Assembly: GCA_963920665.1 (NCBI GenBank)
Contig: OY987267.1
Location: 5,332,001-5,396,000 of the forward strand
DNA length: 64,000 nt
Origin: Straminergon stramineum
Taxonomy: Eukaryota; Streptophyta; Bryopsida; Hypnales; Calliergonaceae
Direction of reading: 5' to 3'
The notes under the pieces are model-generated. The model had not been told where the DNA came from. It saw nothing but the letters and a program-made list of their open reading frames with translations, and made no database searches. Below, one piece after another: positions 60,840 to 64,000 of this stretch; positions within the stretch are counted from its first letter, which is position 1; every line of letters starts with the position of its first letter. A program made the position numbers and the translations under genes.

Positions 60840-61010
60840 AGCAAAACTAAATAATATGGGAGTATTCAAGTCAAAGCTACAATGTATTTTGGGTTTTTAA
60901 GCAAAAGAACTAATCATATGGAAGTATATAAGTCAAGGCTTCATAGTATTTTGGATCTTGAAGCCAAAAAAACTATGATATGGGATTTTCTAAGTCAAAG
61001 ATTTTTTGCT
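60840..61010. repeat. Degenerate tandem repeat, about 61-bp unit, 2.8 copies
   Basis: Units start at 60840, 60900 and 60961, each of the form AGCAAAA..ATATGG..GTATT.AAGTCAAAG, followed by TATTTTGG. Confidence 0.8.
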
Positions 61011-61359
61011 TCATGAAATTAGGAAACAACAAAAGAAACCTTGGTTTGGACAAGATAATAAAGGAGGGTTAGTGGTTTGGTCTCTTTTAATTATAAAACA
61101 TCCCCAAGGTCACAAACATTCAAACAACAAGGTTAACAATAATTATTCCAAATTCACAACTCTAGAGGAATTCTCAATGGATGGAACTCCCACTCAAAGA
61201 TTTATGTGAGTTTTGGAAGACACAACCTAACCAATCTAGAGTATTCCCACCAATAGCATCACCAAGATTTAGTCGGAATGGGCTCTAGGGTTAGTACCAA
61301 GTAATAAAAAACTAACAAAATAAGTAAACAAGGACTAAACTAAACGTTTGAAGAGACCC
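61011..61359. other. Gene-free interval
   Basis: A 67-codon frame (61006-61209) is unrecognised. The sequence near 61255-61300 may be the distal part of the LTR-like fragment that follows. Confidence 0.35.
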
Positions 61360-61565
61360 CAATGTCCTTCAAAATAAGCTTGAAAAACAACAATAAAATG
61401 AGCACAATGGATCTTAAAACAAGGAATTGGCAAAGTTGGCCAAATTGGTCAAAATCCCCTATTATAGACCTAAGTGGCTAGACAATTCAAAGAAAAAGGG
61501 TGCTTTGGGGAGAGAAGGGGTGGTCTTTTATACATTTCCGAAAGGCCTCCCCTTCTCCTTTAACC
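61360..61565 (-). mobile_element. LTR-promoter-like fragment, reverse
   Basis: In reverse it reads GGGGAGGCCTTTCGGAAATG then GTATAAAAG then CCACCCCTTCTC, matching 56085-56310. GTATAAAAG is a strong TATA-like motif. The orientation is opposite to the other fragment, so the two are not the paired LTRs of one element. Confidence 0.5.
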
Positions 61566-63797
61566 CCGAGAGTTTTCTAGAACTACTCGCTAATTACTAA
61601 ACTAAGTCAGATTTAATGTTGGCCTTATTTCTAACTTTTAGAGAACAACTTTAAATGACAAATGGATTACACAATTGGCTTTAAAATATCCAAATTAGAC
61701 TTGTGAATCCATTATCCCCTACTTTTAAATCATTTGCATTTGTTAATAGATATGAATTGCTAAAATAAAGAATTATAAAAATCCCAAATGATGGAATTTG
61801 AACTTTTTAGAGATTTTGATTTACATGGACTATTTAGAGGGTTTGAGTGAGTAATAAAATACTCCTCTTCAACTTCTTTTGGATGTTGCAAGCTCCCAAT
61901 ACTACTGTCAATGCATCGAATTTATTTAAATTTTGCCAAAATTCGAGGTAGTCACCGGTTAGGGTACTTATTAGTGTTGGAATGCCTTGAAACTTATTGG
62001 GGCATGTTATTTTCATAAAACATTCTATCCTCATTTTTAGTGGAATTTTATTACAACCTGGATATTTTCTCATAATTTATTAAGACCAATTTAAGTAATG
62101 GACTTCTCCAAATCTAAACTTATGTTATTGAAAAAATCTTAAATACTAGAAGGTCCTATACACTTAGTGCAAACTCATTTTATTACTCTGCACTTGTTTC
62201 AAGAAGGCTTATGATTTATTACCTTCTATTGAATTAGGCAATTTAGAAATCTTTTGACTAGAGAGGAATCTTTGCAAGTTGAATGCATTGTTTGAACTCC
62301 TAGTGTATTTTTACTTTCAAAACACCTCCTATAGTCTTTAGATGATCTTCTCTTTGTGGTGTTTATATTTTCTCATGTGAAGGGCTATCAATTTCACTTC
62401 TACATGGGTTCTGGAATGACTCATAACCCGGATTTGTGCCCCTCAAAAGTACACTTCGGACTAAAGGGACTTTTTCCTATTTTAGCTAGAGATTGTCACA
62501 TGCATTTGTAGGTTTGGGCATTGGTCATAGTTTGAAAAGGTATTTACAAGGAATTCTATTAACTAAGACTTTTTATAACTCAAGGGCATCTAACCTACTT
62601 ACAAGGACGAATTTGGAGTATTTTAAGTACTCCAAGATTTTATGGATGGAATACACTAACATTGGTATGTACTTCACCTATTATGGTTCAGGGATTTTGA
62701 CCTAATAAATATAACAATGAGATGTAAAATAGAAAAAGTAAAAAGATTTGAATCCCAAGTGATGAATTGAGGGCTCACATGTGGGGATAAGGTTATTCAC
62801 TGAGAAGTAATTCTAATTTTATATGACATGGATGTAGGCCATGCCTATGGTCATTCTCTCAAAGTTGCAACAAAGAGAATAAGTAATCCTCTTACAAATA
62901 GTTCACCACCTTTTGAGTGAGGGCCTTACTGCATGAATTTCCTAAAGCCCATTGAAAAAATCTATTAACTTCTTTCTAAACGTCCTCCAATGTTGTTCCC
63001 ACCCATGTATGTTTTCATCACAACTAGCAACAACAACCAAAATCCTAAATTGCATTTAAGAACTCAGAAGCATTGAAGGTGAAGTGCCCACAACCTCTCA
63101 TCATTGAGGTATTTGTAGATTGCAAGGATATGTATGGCATAGGACAAGCTTAATAATTTGTCTTTTGCAAACACCACCTTCGTCCATCGTGTCTCTTTGC
63201 ATCAAGACAATACAACACTCCAAAGACTCCCAAACACCTAGAATTTGTCCTTACTCACACGTCTTTTTAGCAAACTTATGTTCTAAACCAATTCAATACT
63301 TGAACACCCCACTTGTCCACAACCATATACACCTATCCAAGTAAGAGCGTCACCTTTGAAGTGTCACCATCACCGACATCCTAAAGTAACCCATCCACTA
63401 CGTATGAAACGAGTGTGATTATAAACAAACTCCACATCCATACTTGTAATGGGACAAAAGCTAAATGTATAGTGTGGGTGGATCCAAGGCGAGCCATTTG
63501 TGACCAACCATGGCATGGCATTGTTCACCATCTACAACGTCCATTATTTTGGAAGCTAGATTGCAAGGAATAATATTGTTTGTGCGGTCCATCTTTCTAA
63601 ACAAGTAACCCACAATTGATTTGTCCAACCTAAATCAACCATTTTTTATTTTTTTACTTTGAATTGACCTAAGTTCATCCATTGCTAGCAACAATATTTT
63701 CCACAATTAAGAGAAGACAATTTTTGGCCTTTGGTGTGGTGAAGGGTCAAAGTTTGAATACTTTGATAGCACATTTTGTAGACTAAAAAGATTCAAC
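61566..63797. other. Gene-free AT-rich interval
   Basis: Frames at 61834-62073 (minus), 62493-62705 and 63120-63344 (plus) are short and match no family. Nothing else recognised. Confidence 0.35.
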
Positions 63798-64000
63798 TTC
63801 AAAATGGACATTTCATTTTGCAAGACTCAAAAATAAATAAAAGTGTGTTCGATGTAGTTGGAATTTGTCTTTGATTGAAAAAATATATTATTGTAAGAAG
63901 ATTCAAGAAGTGTACCTCCTTCAAAATGGACATTTCATTTTGCAAGACTCAAAAATAAATAAAAGTGTGTTTGATGTAGTTGGAATCTATCTCTTCGATT
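63798..64000. repeat. 122-bp direct tandem repeat, cut by the window edge
   Basis: TTCAAAATGGACATTTCATT begins at 63798 and again at 63920, with near-identical sequence for about 65 bp (one C/T difference near GTGTGTTCGATG) and more differences after. The second unit runs off the window. Confidence 0.9.

Noticed and set aside
1..64000. tRNA, rRNA, CRISPR or plastid/mitochondrial insertions
   Set aside because: No cloverleaf-like segments with a GGTTCRA loop, no rRNA-like conserved stretches, no spaced identical short repeats and no organellar coding sequence were recognised by eye. A tRNAscan or BLAST run could still find diverged cases.

Overview
The window looks like nuclear DNA from a land plant with a large, repeat-rich, AT-rich genome. 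The one intact gene encodes a two-domain double-stranded-RNA-binding protein of the plant DRB2 type, at 27.1-28.9 kb with GT-AG introns. Nothing in the sequence settles the lineage; a seedless plant (bryophyte, lycophyte, fern) or a gymnosperm would all fit. No bacterial-style operon, tRNA, rRNA or CRISPR array was seen.

Layout: 0-25 kb is gene-free and full of decayed transposable elements. About 25.1-29.9 kb is less AT-rich and holds the DRB gene. It has a sharp composition change at about 26,040, a GC-rich leader, a probable leader intron, three coding exons and a downstream flank. 30-34 kb is AT-rich with no recognised gene, 34.8-35.6 kb is a second moderate-GC stretch, and 36-64 kb is again decayed repeats.

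The most interesting structure is a population of elements that begin TTAA-CCC and end GGG-TTAA. They are about 230-990 bp long and fall into several subfamilies. At least twelve complete or near-complete copies cover about 14% of the window. TTAA target duplication with CCC/GGG termini is the signature of the piggyBac superfamily. Three further observations fit. First, a related repeat at 43,757-44,340 preserves two unoccupied sites, each a single TTAA-like tetranucleotide, where its paralogue at 23,597-25,120 carries two such elements. Second, a degenerate piggyBac-type transposase lies at 50,835-52,822. Third, a 948-bp TTAA element is inserted inside that transposase, just after its first catalytic-aspartate motif.

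Other mobile DNA includes a 1.4-kb CACTA element with a perfect TTA duplication, a two-copy MITE family with 10-bp duplications (Mutator-like), a three-copy TAAGG-terminal family, a nested Harbinger/Tourist-like MITE, a foldback element with arms of about 180 bp, a repeat flanked by a perfect 10-bp duplication, two LTR-promoter-like fragments, and several tandem repeats. The DRB gene appears intact. The rest is non-coding or relic sequence, some of which could be a source of small RNAs.
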